From JAICLL01 sp035252155 (GTDB lineage: Bacteria; Planctomycetota; Planctomycetia; Pirellulales; JAICIG01): 19,909 bases of DNA. A program made the position numbers and the translations under genes. How positions within the stretch are numbered: the first letter of the stretch is position 1; every line of letters begins with the position of its first letter. The stretch lies in assembly GCA_035252155.1 (NCBI GenBank), contig DATFDL010000346.1, positions 1 through 19,909 on the forward strand, in the 5' to 3' direction. This document shows positions 1-7,471 of the stretch, piece after piece. Below the pieces are notes generated by a model, which saw only the letters and a program-made list of their open reading frames with translations, did not search any database and was not told where the DNA came from.

Positions 1-1
1 A

Positions 2-1867
2 GACGACCCTACGCAGTCGCCTGCCGACACGGCCGAGCTGCTCGATTCCTCGGTGCAGGCCAAGGTGGCAGCCTGGGAAAAAGCTCGTGGGCAGTCCGCC
101 GAGGGCTGGACCACGCTCAAACCCGTCACCATCGTTTCGGCCGAAGGCTCTTCGCCGGCGAGTCTGAGCGACGGCTCGGTGCTGTTCGCCGGCAAGCGAC
201 CGGAGACCGACACGTACACAATCGCGGCCGAGACGAATCTGACGGGCATTACCGCGGTACGGGTCGAGGTGTTGACCGACGATAGCCTGCCGCACCGGGG
301 ACCGGGCCGGCAAGACAATGGCAACTTGCACCTCTCGGAGTTTCGCCTGCAAGCCGCCCCGCTAACCGATCGCACGGTCGTGCACAAGATCAAGCTCGAA
401 AATGCCTCGGCCGATTTCGATCAACAGGGCTGGACCGCCGCGATGGCCGTCGATGGCCAGCCGAAAACAGCCTGGGGCATTTACCCGGAGGTCGGCAAGC
501 CGCACGCGGCGGTCTTTGAGTGCCAGACGCCGGTAAGACTTGCCGGCGGCACGGCATTGACGTTTACCTTGGAACAAAAGCACGGCGGCGGGCATCTGAT
601 CGGTCGGTTGCGGCTGTCGATCACGAGGGCACCGAAACCGGTGCGCGCCCGGCCGCCGCTGCCCGATGCGGTGGCGCAGGCGCTGGCAGTTGCTCCGAGC
701 GTTCGCAGCGACGAGCAAAGAGCCACGTTAGCGGTGCACGTGCTGGCCGAGGAAGTCGAGCGCGAGCTGGCCGCCTTACCTGCGCCGGCGATGGTCTATG
801 CCGCGGCCAACGACTTCCCGCCCGAAGGCAGCTTCACGCCGGCCAAAACCGCGCGGCCGGTGTTTGTGCTGCGGCGCGGCGATGTCAATCAGCCGCTGGA
901 GCCGGCCGTGTCGGGCGCGCTCGCGTGTCTACCCGGCTTGCCCGCCAAGTTTGAGCTGGCCGATCCAAGCGATGAGGGCATCCGCCGCGCGGCGCTGGCC
1001 CGCTGGCTAACCGATGCTCGCAACGTGTTGGTCTGGCGATCGATCGTCAACCGCGTGTGGCATTATCACTTTGGCCGCGGCATTGTCGAGACGCCCAACG
1101 ACCTGGGGCACATGGGCGCCGCGCCGACGCACCCCGAGTTGCTCGACTGGCTCGCGGTCTGGTTTTACCGGCAGGGCGGCTCGCTCAAGGAGTTGCACCG
1201 GCTGATCGTGACGAGCGCCACCTACCGGCGGTCGTCGCGGCACAACGTGGAGTATGCCAAGCTCGACGCGGGCAATCTCTTGCTCTGGCGGATGAACCGC
1301 ACGCGGCTCGATGCCGAATCGCTCCGCGACGCCGTGTTGGCCGTCACCGGCAAGCTCGACCGCACGATGGGCGGTCCCAGCGTCAAGCAGTTCATCGAAA
1401 AGCCGGGCATCCATGTCACGCCGATCGTCGACTATCAGAGCTTCGACGTCGATTCGCCGGCCAGCATGCGGCGGGGCGTCTATCGGTTTTTGTTCCGTAC
1501 CCTGCCCGATCCGTTCATGGACACGCTCGATTGCGCCGACGCCTCGCAACTGACGCCCACTCGCAATACCTCGGTGACGGCGTTGCAAGCCCTGGCGATG
1601 CTCAACGACCATTTCATGGTTCGGCAGTGCGAGCATTTTGCCGAGCGGCTGAAAAGCGAGGGCGAAGGCGAATTGGTGCAAAGCGACGGCACACGGAGTG
1701 TGCCTGCTACTTTGGCCGACCAGATTCGCAGGATGTATCAGTTGGCATTAGGCCGCGATCCGACCGAACAGGAATCTACAGCGGTTGCAGAGTATGCGTC
1801 GCGTCACGGGCTGGCCAACGCCTGCCGGCTGATTTTGAATAGTAATGAGTTTATGTTTGTGAATTAG
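2..1867 (+). CDS. DUF1553 (PSD1) domain protein, 5' end outside the window
   Basis: The reading frame is open from base 2 with no stop, so this is the C-terminal part of a longer protein. The GTG at 53 is internal and should not be read as the start. The last two thirds match the planctomycete DUF1553 family: an LRRGDVNQP motif near 869-897, then the NRVWHYHFGRGIVETPNDLG block, followed by LLDWLAVWF and LIVTSATYRRSS, and the usual ending NSNEFMFVN. The preceding roughly 200 residues form a beta-rich segment (VDGQPKTAWG and similar) that resembles the galactose-binding-like insert often found between DUF1549 and DUF1553. In this family the missing N-terminus normally carries a cytochrome-c-like PSCyt1 domain and DUF1549, and the protein is exported. 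Its biochemical role is unknown. It is followed by a DUF1501 gene, its usual partner, but at an unusually large distance. Confidence 0.93.
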   Translation, partial: DDPTQSPADTAELLDSSVQAKVAAWEKARGQSAEGWTTLKPVTIVSAEGSSPASLSDGSVLFAGKRPETDTYTIAAETNLTGITAVRVEVLTDDSLPHRGPGRQDNGNLHLSEFRLQAAPLTDRTVVHKIKLENASADFDQQGWTAAMAVDGQPKTAWGIYPEVGKPHAAVFECQTPVRLAGGTALTFTLEQKHGGGHLIGRLRLSITRAPKPVRARPPLPDAVAQALAVAPSVRSDEQRATLAVHVLAEEVERELAALPAPAMVYAAANDFPPEGSFTPAKTARPVFVLRRGDVNQPLEPAVSGALACLPGLPAKFELADPSDEGIRRAALARWLTDARNVLVWRSIVNRVWHYHFGRGIVETPNDLGHMGAAPTHPELLDWLAVWFYRQGGSLKELHRLIVTSATYRRSSRHNVEYAKLDAGNLLLWRMNRTRLDAESLRDAVLAVTGKLDRTMGGPSVKQFIEKPGIHVTPIVDYQSFDVDSPASMRRGVYRFLFRTLPDPFMDTLDCADASQLTPTRNTSVTALQALAMLNDHFMVRQCEHFAERLKSEGEGELVQSDGTRSVPATLADQIRRMYQLALGRDPTEQESTAVAEYASRHGLANACRLILNSNEFMFVN

Positions 1868-1874
1868 TGGGAGA

Positions 1875-1902
1875 GGGTTCAGGGTTCAGGGTTCAGGGTT
1901 CA
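1875..1902. repeat. Four tandem copies of the 7-mer GGGTTCA
   Basis: Four exact consecutive copies of GGGTTCA begin 8 nt after the DUF1553 stop codon. It is a simple-sequence repeat of a length that can vary by slippage. No function is visible. Confidence 0.9.
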
Positions 1903-1916
1903 GAACTAGTTGTGGA

Positions 1917-2228
1917 CCGGTGGCTGGGGCAGAGCCTTGGCGATGCCCCGGTGCGAATCCAAAGGGTGCCACGGCATCCGCCGCGGCGCAGGGGGCATCG
2001 ACCCGACGCGCGACCCGGCTCGCCGCGGCGGACGCCGTGCCGCACCGGCTATAATGTCGGGCCGAAGAGCAGGTCCGCACGGCGTCCGTCGCAGCGGCCA
2101 CGACTGTCCTTAAAGCAACGTCAATCGCGCTGCGACGGATGCCGTGGCACCCTGGGACATATGGGACATATGCCGTGGCACCCCGCGTTATGAACCGGGG
2201 CATCGCCAAGGCTCTGCCCCAGCCACCG
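1917..2228. repeat. Composite nested inverted repeat; outer arms 35 bp
   Basis: Bases 1918-1952 and 2194-2228 are exact reverse complements over 35 nt, with the core GGGGCAGAGCCTTGGCGATG on the plus strand in the left arm. They enclose a second palindromic element (1964-2152). A third copy of the arm lies alone at 7765-7799, so the arm is a dispersed repeat rather than a local hairpin. No ORF inside looks like a transposase, so any mobility would depend on an enzyme encoded elsewhere. The element fills the gap between the DUF1553 and DUF1501 genes. Confidence 0.85.
1964..2152. repeat. REP/BIME-like element, four alternating units (copy 1)
   Basis: The outer arms GGGTGCCACGGCATCCG (from 1964) and its reverse complement (ending 2152) pair over 26 nt with few mismatches. 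Two inner, more diverged units of the same motif, at about 2021-2046 (minus sense) and 2070-2098 (plus sense), make a +,-,+,- series. The same architecture and almost the same length recur at 14066-14253. Partial further copies of the minus unit lie at 2171-2184. Confidence 0.8.
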
Positions 2229-2249
2229 ATGATTTGAGAAACTGACACC

Positions 2250-3710
2250 ATGGCTCGTCGCATATTACCGATCGTCAATCGCGGCTTCGCCACCTCGCGG
2301 CGAGAATTCCTGTGCTCCGCCGGGGGCGGCTTGGGCGGCATTGCACTGGCCCAGTTGCTGGGTCGGCAAGATCTGTTGGCCGACTCGCACTTAGCTCCCC
2401 GCGAAGATCTCAACGGCGGGCTGCACCATCGGGCCAAAGCGCGGCGGGTGATCCAGCTCTTTATGAATGGCGGCGTCAGCCAGGCCGATACGTTCGATCA
2501 CAAGCCCGGACTGGAAAAGCTCGACGGCCAAAAGTTCGACCCCGGCCAGCGTGTCGAGTCGGTCACCGGCTCGCCCGGCTTCAAGGTGATGAAAAGCCCC
2601 TTCACCTTCCGGCAGCATGGCCAATGTGGGCGGTGGGTGAGCAGCGTCTTTCCGCACCTGGCCGGCGTGGTCGACGACCTGGCGTTTCTGATGTCGATGG
2701 TGTCCAAAACCAACGTTCACGGGCCGGGCAGCTATCTGATGAACACCGGCTTCGTGCTGCCGGGTTTTCCGGCGCTGGGCGCTTGGATGTCGTACGGCTT
2801 AGGCAGCTTGACCGAGGATCTGCCGGCGTTTGTCGTCATGCCCGACCCGCGCGGTCTGCCGTACAACAACCAGGGCAATTTTACCTCGGGCTTTCTGCCG
2901 GTGGCGCATTCGGGCACGATCATCAGAGCGTCGTCGCCCACGCCCATCAATGATCTGTTTCCGCCCGAGTCGGCCAAGTACATCACGCGCGAAAGCGAGG
3001 CCGACGGGCAGGCATTGCTGGCCGAATTGAATCGGCGGCATCTGGCCGATTGGCCGGGCGACTCGCGGCTCGAGGCCCGCATCGCCTCGTACGAGATGGC
3101 CGCCCGATTGCAGCTCAGCGCGCCCGAGGTGCTCGACCTGGGACGCGAAACCGCCGCCACGCAAAAGCTATATGGACTCGACGACAAGGCCACACAGGAG
3201 TTTGGCCGGCGCACGTTAGTGGCCCGGCGAATGCTCGAACGGGGCGTGCGGTTCGTTCAGGTCTGGAGCGGGGCGGCGGGGCCGAAAGACAACTGGGACA
3301 ATCACAGCAACATCAACACCGAGTTGCCGACGATCGCCGCGAGCGTCGATCGGCCGATCGCCGGGCTAATCACCGACCTGAAGGCCCGCGGCATGCTCGA
3401 AGACACGCTGGTGGTTTTCAGCACCGAGTTTGGCCGGCAGCCGTTTAGCCAAGGCGCCGCCGGCCGCGACCACAACGGCGGCACATTTGTGGGCTGGCTG
3501 GCTGGTGCCGGCATCAAGTCGGGCACGGCTTTCGGCGAAAGCGACGAATGGGGCTGGCGTGCCCGTACGCCCATCAGCGTTCACGACTTGCACGCCACCA
3601 TTTTGCACCTGCTGGGCATCGACCACACCCGGCTGACCTATCGCCACAACGGCGCCAACCGCCGGCTGACCGACGTGCACGGCGAGGTGATTGAGGCCAT
3701 TCTTTCGTAG
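2250..3710 (+). CDS. DUF1501 domain protein, Tat-exported (paralogue 1)
   Basis: This is a 486-residue protein of the DUF1501 family, which belongs to the alkaline-phosphatase-like fold group; its substrate is unknown. A twin-arginine signal (SRREFL, residues 16-21, then a Gly/Ala-rich hydrophobic stretch) predicts export by Tat. Family landmarks are FMNGGVSQADTFDHKPG (residues 71-87), a DNWDNHS block, EFGRQP at 393-398 followed by GRDH (405-408), and the C-terminal DLHATILHLLGIDH. These carry the Asp/His residues expected to bind metal in this fold. The ATG at 2250 puts the Tat motif at the right distance, though there is no convincing Shine-Dalgarno. It follows the DUF1553 gene on the same strand and is the only DUF1501 copy here with that partner. 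Confidence 0.95.
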   Translation: MARRILPIVNRGFATSRREFLCSAGGGLGGIALAQLLGRQDLLADSHLAPREDLNGGLHHRAKARRVIQLFMNGGVSQADTFDHKPGLEKLDGQKFDPGQRVESVTGSPGFKVMKSPFTFRQHGQCGRWVSSVFPHLAGVVDDLAFLMSMVSKTNVHGPGSYLMNTGFVLPGFPALGAWMSYGLGSLTEDLPAFVVMPDPRGLPYNNQGNFTSGFLPVAHSGTIIRASSPTPINDLFPPESAKYITRESEADGQALLAELNRRHLADWPGDSRLEARIASYEMAARLQLSAPEVLDLGRETAATQKLYGLDDKATQEFGRRTLVARRMLERGVRFVQVWSGAAGPKDNWDNHSNINTELPTIAASVDRPIAGLITDLKARGMLEDTLVVFSTEFGRQPFSQGAAGRDHNGGTFVGWLAGAGIKSGTAFGESDEWGWRARTPISVHDLHATILHLLGIDHTRLTYRHNGANRRLTDVHGEVIEAILS

Positions 3711-3730
3711 GGCTGGCCGTAGCGATAAAG

Positions 3731-3824
3731 GTCTGTAGGGAACGCCCTCTGTGGCGTTCCGCGTAGGACGAAACGACGTCGAATCGCAGTTCACGGAACG
3801 CCACGGAGGGCGTTCCCTACAGAC
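3731..3824. repeat. 94-nt hairpin repeat between convergent genes (copy 1)
   Basis: The 31-nt arms at 3731-3761 and 3794-3824 are reverse complements with one mismatch that still allows a G-U pair. The loop contains CGACGTCGAATCGCAGTT, which is identical in the second copy at 10749-10841, so loop as well as stem is conserved. Confidence 0.88.
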
Positions 3825-3829
3825 TTTTT
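3794..3829 (+). terminator. Possible terminator after DUF1501 paralogue 1
   Basis: The right arm of the 3731-3824 hairpin is followed directly by TTTTT (3825-3829) on the plus strand. The element sits between the ends of two convergent genes (3710 and 3883). The stem is much longer than a typical intrinsic terminator, so this role is inferred. Confidence 0.4.
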
Positions 3830-3882
3830 CCGGTGAAATCCCCTTAACTTGATGCGTATGGGACTCGCAAGCTCGTCCCACC

Positions 3883-4329
3883 CTACCGCTCGAAAAGCGA
3901 AAGGCCCCAATTGATGATGAGCAGCGCCACGACAATCGCGGCAAACACCTGCACGACGCGCGGCGGCAAGGCATCGCGGCGACCGGCGAGCATCCAGGCC
4001 CGATAAGGAATCTGAAACAACACGACAGCCGCCAGCAGCCAGCCCAGGCGATGCGCCCGCCACGACGCCTGCCAATCGCCATGCGCCAGGTGCACAAAAC
4101 TGCGCGTCAGGCCGCAACCCGGACAGGTCACGCCGAACATCGACCGCGACATGCAAAGATGCGGCAGCGGATAGTCTGACAAACCGGCGAGTGCGACCCG
4201 GTCGTCCTGCACCTGGAGCGCAAACGCCAGCCCCACGACCACGATGGCCAGGGCGGCGAAGAACAGATGTCGTTGCCGCGCGGCGGATGCCGCGTGAGGG
4301 TCGGCGGCTGACGGTGGCTGCGCGGTCAT
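3883..4329 (-). CDS. DUF2752 family membrane protein
   Basis: With the start at 4329 this is a 148-residue protein. It has a hydrophobic segment at about residues 22-40, the DUF2752 signature CPGCGLTR (69-76) after the short Cys-containing segment PHLCMSRSMFGVT, and two more hydrophobic segments near 97-115 and 125-146. DUF2752 proteins are small bacterial inner-membrane proteins of unknown function; the paired cysteines suggest metal or thiol chemistry, but this is inference. The frame stays open up to 4458, but those codons overlap the upstream LRR gene and look non-coding, so the ATG at 4329 is preferred. It is 56 nt downstream of the LRR gene and probably cotranscribed with it. Confidence 0.88.
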   Translation of the reverse strand: MTAQPPSAADPHAASAARQRHLFFAALAIVVVGLAFALQVQDDRVALAGLSDYPLPHLCMSRSMFGVTCPGCGLTRSFVHLAHGDWQASWRAHRLGWLLAAVVLFQIPYRAWMLAGRRDALPPRVVQVFAAIVVALLIINWGLSLFER

Positions 4330-4385
4330 TGATTCTGCAGCGCGGCTTCGATCGCGAAGCGAACGATATTCCACATGCTGGGCGA

Positions 4386-5990
4386 CTAGGGTAGTTGAGT
4401 TTCTGGCAGCCCTTCGCGTTTTGTCGAGTCGGCCGCCTCTAATCGCCGCTGTTCCCAATCGCGATTCAGACGGGCCAGTCCGGCGGAGGTCACTGCGGAG
4501 CCCGCCGTTTCGAGGTACATCATATTCGTCAGCGGTTCCAAATGCACCAGCCCAGCGTCGGATATGGCGGCGTTGGCAGACAAGTCCAACCGGTAGAGCT
4601 TCTTAAGCTCGCCGAGGCTCGCTAACCCATCGTCGGTTACCTTTGTTCGCCCGAGGCCGAGGTCTTGCAAGCTTGTCAGGCGGCCGATCGATTCAAGACC
4701 TTCATCGGTGATCGGACTGCCGCCCAGTTCTAGCCTTCGGAGTTGGCCCAGGGTGTCGATCGCGGCGAACCCAGCTCCGGTGAAGCGAGCCAATGAAAGG
4801 TCGAGCACTTCCAGCCGGGCCATCGCGCGCAAGTGTTCGAGGCCCGCGTCGGTGATGTTCGATCCTGCGAGGTTGAGCTCTTTCAGCCTTGTCAGGCGGC
4901 GAAGATGAGCCAGGCCGTCATCGCTGATTGTTTGGCGGTAGAGGCGAAGGACTTCGAGTGAGGTCAATTCGCCGATTGCTTCCAAGTGCTTGTCGGTAAT
5001 GGTCGTCTGCCAGAGGCTTAATTCTCGCAACTGCGTCAATTGCTTCAACTGACGGAAATCATCGACTCCAATCCGGCCTTGGTAGATCCAGAGGCGCTCG
5101 AGGCTCGTCAAGGGAGCGAGCTTCGCCAAGCCGGGGCCGGTGGTGCCGCTAGGCACACTTAACGAACGGAGCCGCTCGAGCGTCTGCAGATGTTCCAAGG
5201 CGGCATCGGTGAGCTGCAACCCGCCCAGGTCGAGCTCTTCCAGCGCGTACAACTCACTGAGAAATCGCAGTCCGTCGTCGGTGACTCGGCCGCCCTCGAT
5301 GGTGAGGGCGCGAAGATCTGTGAAGACGCTCAGTTGGGCCAGGTCGGAGTTGCTCGCGCTCCGCATCCTGACTTCGACCACCATGTTGAAAAACCCGCGC
5401 GAAACGTCTCCCAACAGGCCGACGACCCAATAGGGCGCTCGGGTTCCATAACCGACATGTCCGCCCGAGCGTTCGATGGCCGTGGCCACCTGGTGGCGGC
5501 GGATGGGACCGCGGGCATACATGGCCAGGAAGATGCTGATCAGCGTGAGCGCCGCCAGCAGCGTCGCCAACGTGAACTGAAACCGCCGCGCGCGCGGCCC
5601 AGCTTGCGCCGCGCCGCCCGGCGGCGGTGAGGGCGTTGCCAGTCGCAGAACCAACGACCCGACGACCGCTCCCACGACGGCCAACAGCAACTGCATTCCG
5701 CCCGGCCGCGAGCCAAACACCTGCCGGGCGAGAAGGATGCCGGCCAAAAACCCGATGGCCACCGCCGCGAGGGTTTTGGTCGGTCGCCCGCCGGTGCGGG
5801 CCTGCGTGGCCGCGCAGATCCAACCGATCGACGCGCCGGCAAAGGCCCCCAGCCCGACGCTGATGCCGATCAACCAGCGACGTTCGTCGGCGGCCTCGCC
5901 GACTACGGGCACGGTCGCCACACCCACCAGCGCTGCCGCCGCCGCGCCGCCGGCGCCCGCGATCAAAGCGATGAGCAAGTTGCGTCGCAT
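4386..5990 (-). CDS. Membrane-anchored leucine-rich repeat protein
   Basis: This 534-residue protein has five predicted membrane segments in its N-terminal third (about residues 4-30, 38-62, 72-90, 98-118 and 138-158). The last is introduced by RRFQFTLATLL, a pattern common in planctomycete membrane proteins. A short linker with GGHVGYG and WVVGLLGDVSRGF follows. Residues about 218-512 are some twelve leucine-rich repeats of about 24 residues, of the form TDDGLxxLxxLxxLxxLxLxxTxI. Such repeats form a solenoid for protein binding, but the partner is unknown. The C-terminus is polar. It starts 4 nt after the stop of the 98-residue gene, which implies cotranscription, and precedes the DUF2752 gene. 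The gene at 15223-15660 shares the membrane-plus-linker module without the repeats. Confidence 0.92.
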   Translation of the reverse strand: MRRNLLIALIAGAGGAAAAALVGVATVPVVGEAADERRWLIGISVGLGAFAGASIGWICAATQARTGGRPTKTLAAVAIGFLAGILLARQVFGSRPGGMQLLLAVVGAVVGSLVLRLATPSPPPGGAAQAGPRARRFQFTLATLLAALTLISIFLAMYARGPIRRHQVATAIERSGGHVGYGTRAPYWVVGLLGDVSRGFFNMVVEVRMRSASNSDLAQLSVFTDLRALTIEGGRVTDDGLRFLSELYALEELDLGGLQLTDAALEHLQTLERLRSLSVPSGTTGPGLAKLAPLTSLERLWIYQGRIGVDDFRQLKQLTQLRELSLWQTTITDKHLEAIGELTSLEVLRLYRQTISDDGLAHLRRLTRLKELNLAGSNITDAGLEHLRAMARLEVLDLSLARFTGAGFAAIDTLGQLRRLELGGSPITDEGLESIGRLTSLQDLGLGRTKVTDDGLASLGELKKLYRLDLSANAAISDAGLVHLEPLTNMMYLETAGSAVTSAGLARLNRDWEQRRLEAADSTKREGLPETQLP

Positions 5991-5993
5991 GAG

Positions 5994-6290
5994 TCAGCCG
6001 CTGGTGGGGCTTCCGAGCAGGTCGGCGTTGATTTTGGCAATGGTGTTCGCCGCTTCCGGCTCGACCCGCACAACGCGGATGCCGAGCCCGGCATTCTCGA
6101 CATCGTCGATCGCCGTGCGAATTGCCTCGCTCAAAATGGTCGCGAACCGCTCGAATTCGACGAACGCGATGCCGTCGCGCGTATTAAACTCGATGTCGCC
6201 TTTTGTTGCCTCGAACAGCCGATCGGAAAGCTCGCTAGTCAACTCAGCAACGCCGGAAAGGATGAGCGTGAATCGGTGGATTTTAAGCAT
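5994..6290 (-). CDS. 98-residue protein of unknown function
   Basis: This small soluble protein begins MLKIHRFTLILSG and ends AKINADLLGSPTSG, with alternating beta strands and a helix (AIRTAIDDVENAGLGIRVVRV). There is no signal peptide or membrane segment. The layout recalls the N-terminal half of small proteins that elsewhere carry a C-terminal helix-turn-helix; here that half is absent. This resemblance is from memory and weak. A second ATG occurs in a different frame upstream (ACGCTATGCTATGCTT), and the in-frame one at 6290 lacks a nearby Shine-Dalgarno. It ends 3 nt before the LRR gene start, so it is probably the first gene of a three-gene unit with the LRR and DUF2752 genes. Confidence 0.7.
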   Translation of the reverse strand: MLKIHRFTLILSGVAELTSELSDRLFEATKGDIEFNTRDGIAFVEFERFATILSEAIRTAIDDVENAGLGIRVVRVEPEAANTIAKINADLLGSPTSG

Positions 6291-6369
6291 AGCATAGCGT
6301 CGCGTCGATTTCTTCGTGACTCCTCAGCAGAATCTGTGGGTGGTTTTAGCTGACTCGTGGAGCGACCAT

Positions 6370-6463
6370 GCGTTTTTTTGAGGCATGGCCGGGCAAATAA
6401 ATGAGTGATTCGATCACGGAATCGTGGCGCCATTTATTTGCCCGGACATGCCTAGAAAAACGC
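6370..6463. repeat. 94-nt near-perfect hairpin with inner palindrome
   Basis: The left arm 6370-6403 and right arm 6431-6463 pair over about 33 nt (core CCGGGCAAATAAATG and complement) with a few mismatches and one bulge. The loop contains a smaller inverted repeat (GATTC at 6408 with GAATC at 6419). It lies between two minus-strand genes, about 24 nt downstream of the Clp_N protein gene. There is no long T-run on the 3' side for that gene, so a repeat element is likelier than an ordinary intrinsic terminator. It may still stop transcription or protect the mRNA end. The rest of 6291-6486 holds nothing else recognisable. Confidence 0.85.
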
Positions 6464-6486
6464 AACCTTCGGTTACCATTCAGGGG

Positions 6487-7464
6487 TCAATTGTTATCCC
6501 TCGGCAGGAATTCCAACACCTGTTGGCGGCGATCGCCGGGCGGCACGCCGGCCAAGTCGAGCGCCTGCTCGGTGACGATTGGCCATTGACCGAGCAACGC
6601 CAGTAGCACATGGCCGGCGCCGACGCTGGCATGCCGCAGCTTCGACGCCTCGTCGATTGCTGAGGAAGGTATCGCGGTCGGGTCGCACTCGATGCTGAAT
6701 TCACCGTCATCGCGGTATTCAAGCTCCGCGGAAATCGACCCTCGTACGTGTTCCACCGCGAGGGCTAATTGCGAGGGGGACGTCAGCAGCTTTCGCAGCG
6801 CGTCATCGGGATGCTGCAAGACAGTCACCAGCAAGTCGCCCGCGCCGACAAACTCGCGGTGCTGGCTTGCCGCCTCGCGCTCGGCCATCGCCAATAAATT
6901 CTCAAGTTGAGCGATATCCGGTCCTTTGCGGGTGAGCACAAAAACTGCCGTCGCCACAGCGCCAAGCAACCCAACGGCGGGCACACCGCACACCGCGCCA
7001 AGCAGCGCGCCTTGCCATGCCGGGCCGCGCCACTCCGACGACCACGGCAAAAGCGCGCCCACAACACCGCCAAGCAAAATGCCGTGCACTATGCCGACGC
7101 CAACGGCGACGATCGGCACGATTTCCCAGGGTTTGCGGTTCGGATCGAGGAACGGGAGTATTTCTCGGCCGCCAAGGACAATCGGCGAATGAATTTCATC
7201 CCGGATTTCAAATTCAAATGACTCACCGTCATCATGCCATTTTCCGCGCCACCAGTACCCGGATGGCGCGACGAATTCGATGAATGCGCCAAGCATTCGG
7301 AACGCGAGCAAACCGACCGCCGGACCGGCAACGAGCCATGCCGCGGCGGCGATCCACGAACGATCCTGCATGGCAATGATGGACGCGCAAAGAAGACCCC
7401 ACACCAGCCACACGGCCACCCACCATCGCTTCCGCTCGACGATTTTGGTGACACCCGCGGACAT
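6487..7464 (-). CDS. Membrane protein with C-terminal Clp_N (Clp repeat) domain
   Basis: This 325-residue protein has two pairs of hydrophobic segments (about residues 13-33, 37-58, 113-139 and 150-177). The C-terminal part resembles the double Clp N-terminal repeat. Repeat 1 (about 187-242) contains AEREAASQHREFVGAGDLL, and repeat 2 (about 265-320) contains IDEASKLRHASVGAGHVLLA and LAGVPPGDRRQQVLEFL. In ClpA/B/C this domain binds adaptors and substrates. Here there is no AAA+ ATPase module, so the protein cannot unfold substrates itself. The family assignment is by pattern and is fairly confident; the role is unknown. It starts at the ATG at 7464, preceded by GAGGG, only 7 nt after the stop of the FeoB-associated gene, so cotranscription with feo is likely. 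Confidence 0.8.
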   Translation of the reverse strand: MSAGVTKIVERKRWWVAVWLVWGLLCASIIAMQDRSWIAAAAWLVAGPAVGLLAFRMLGAFIEFVAPSGYWWRGKWHDDGESFEFEIRDEIHSPIVLGGREILPFLDPNRKPWEIVPIVAVGVGIVHGILLGGVVGALLPWSSEWRGPAWQGALLGAVCGVPAVGLLGAVATAVFVLTRKGPDIAQLENLLAMAEREAASQHREFVGAGDLLVTVLQHPDDALRKLLTSPSQLALAVEHVRGSISAELEYRDDGEFSIECDPTAIPSSAIDEASKLRHASVGAGHVLLALLGQWPIVTEQALDLAGVPPGDRRQQVLEFLPRDNN

Positions 7465-7471
7465 ACAGCCC

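Noticed and set aside
1007..1681. Minus-strand open frame of 224 codons opposite the DUF1553 gene
   Set aside because: No domain and fully inside a well-supported gene on the other strand.
1917..2228. Insertion sequence with terminal inverted repeats
   Set aside because: No transposase ORF and no clear target duplication; the arms also occur alone. Kept as a repeat element only.
4330..4458. 43-codon extension of the DUF2752 protein
   Set aside because: Overlaps the LRR gene and lacks family similarity.
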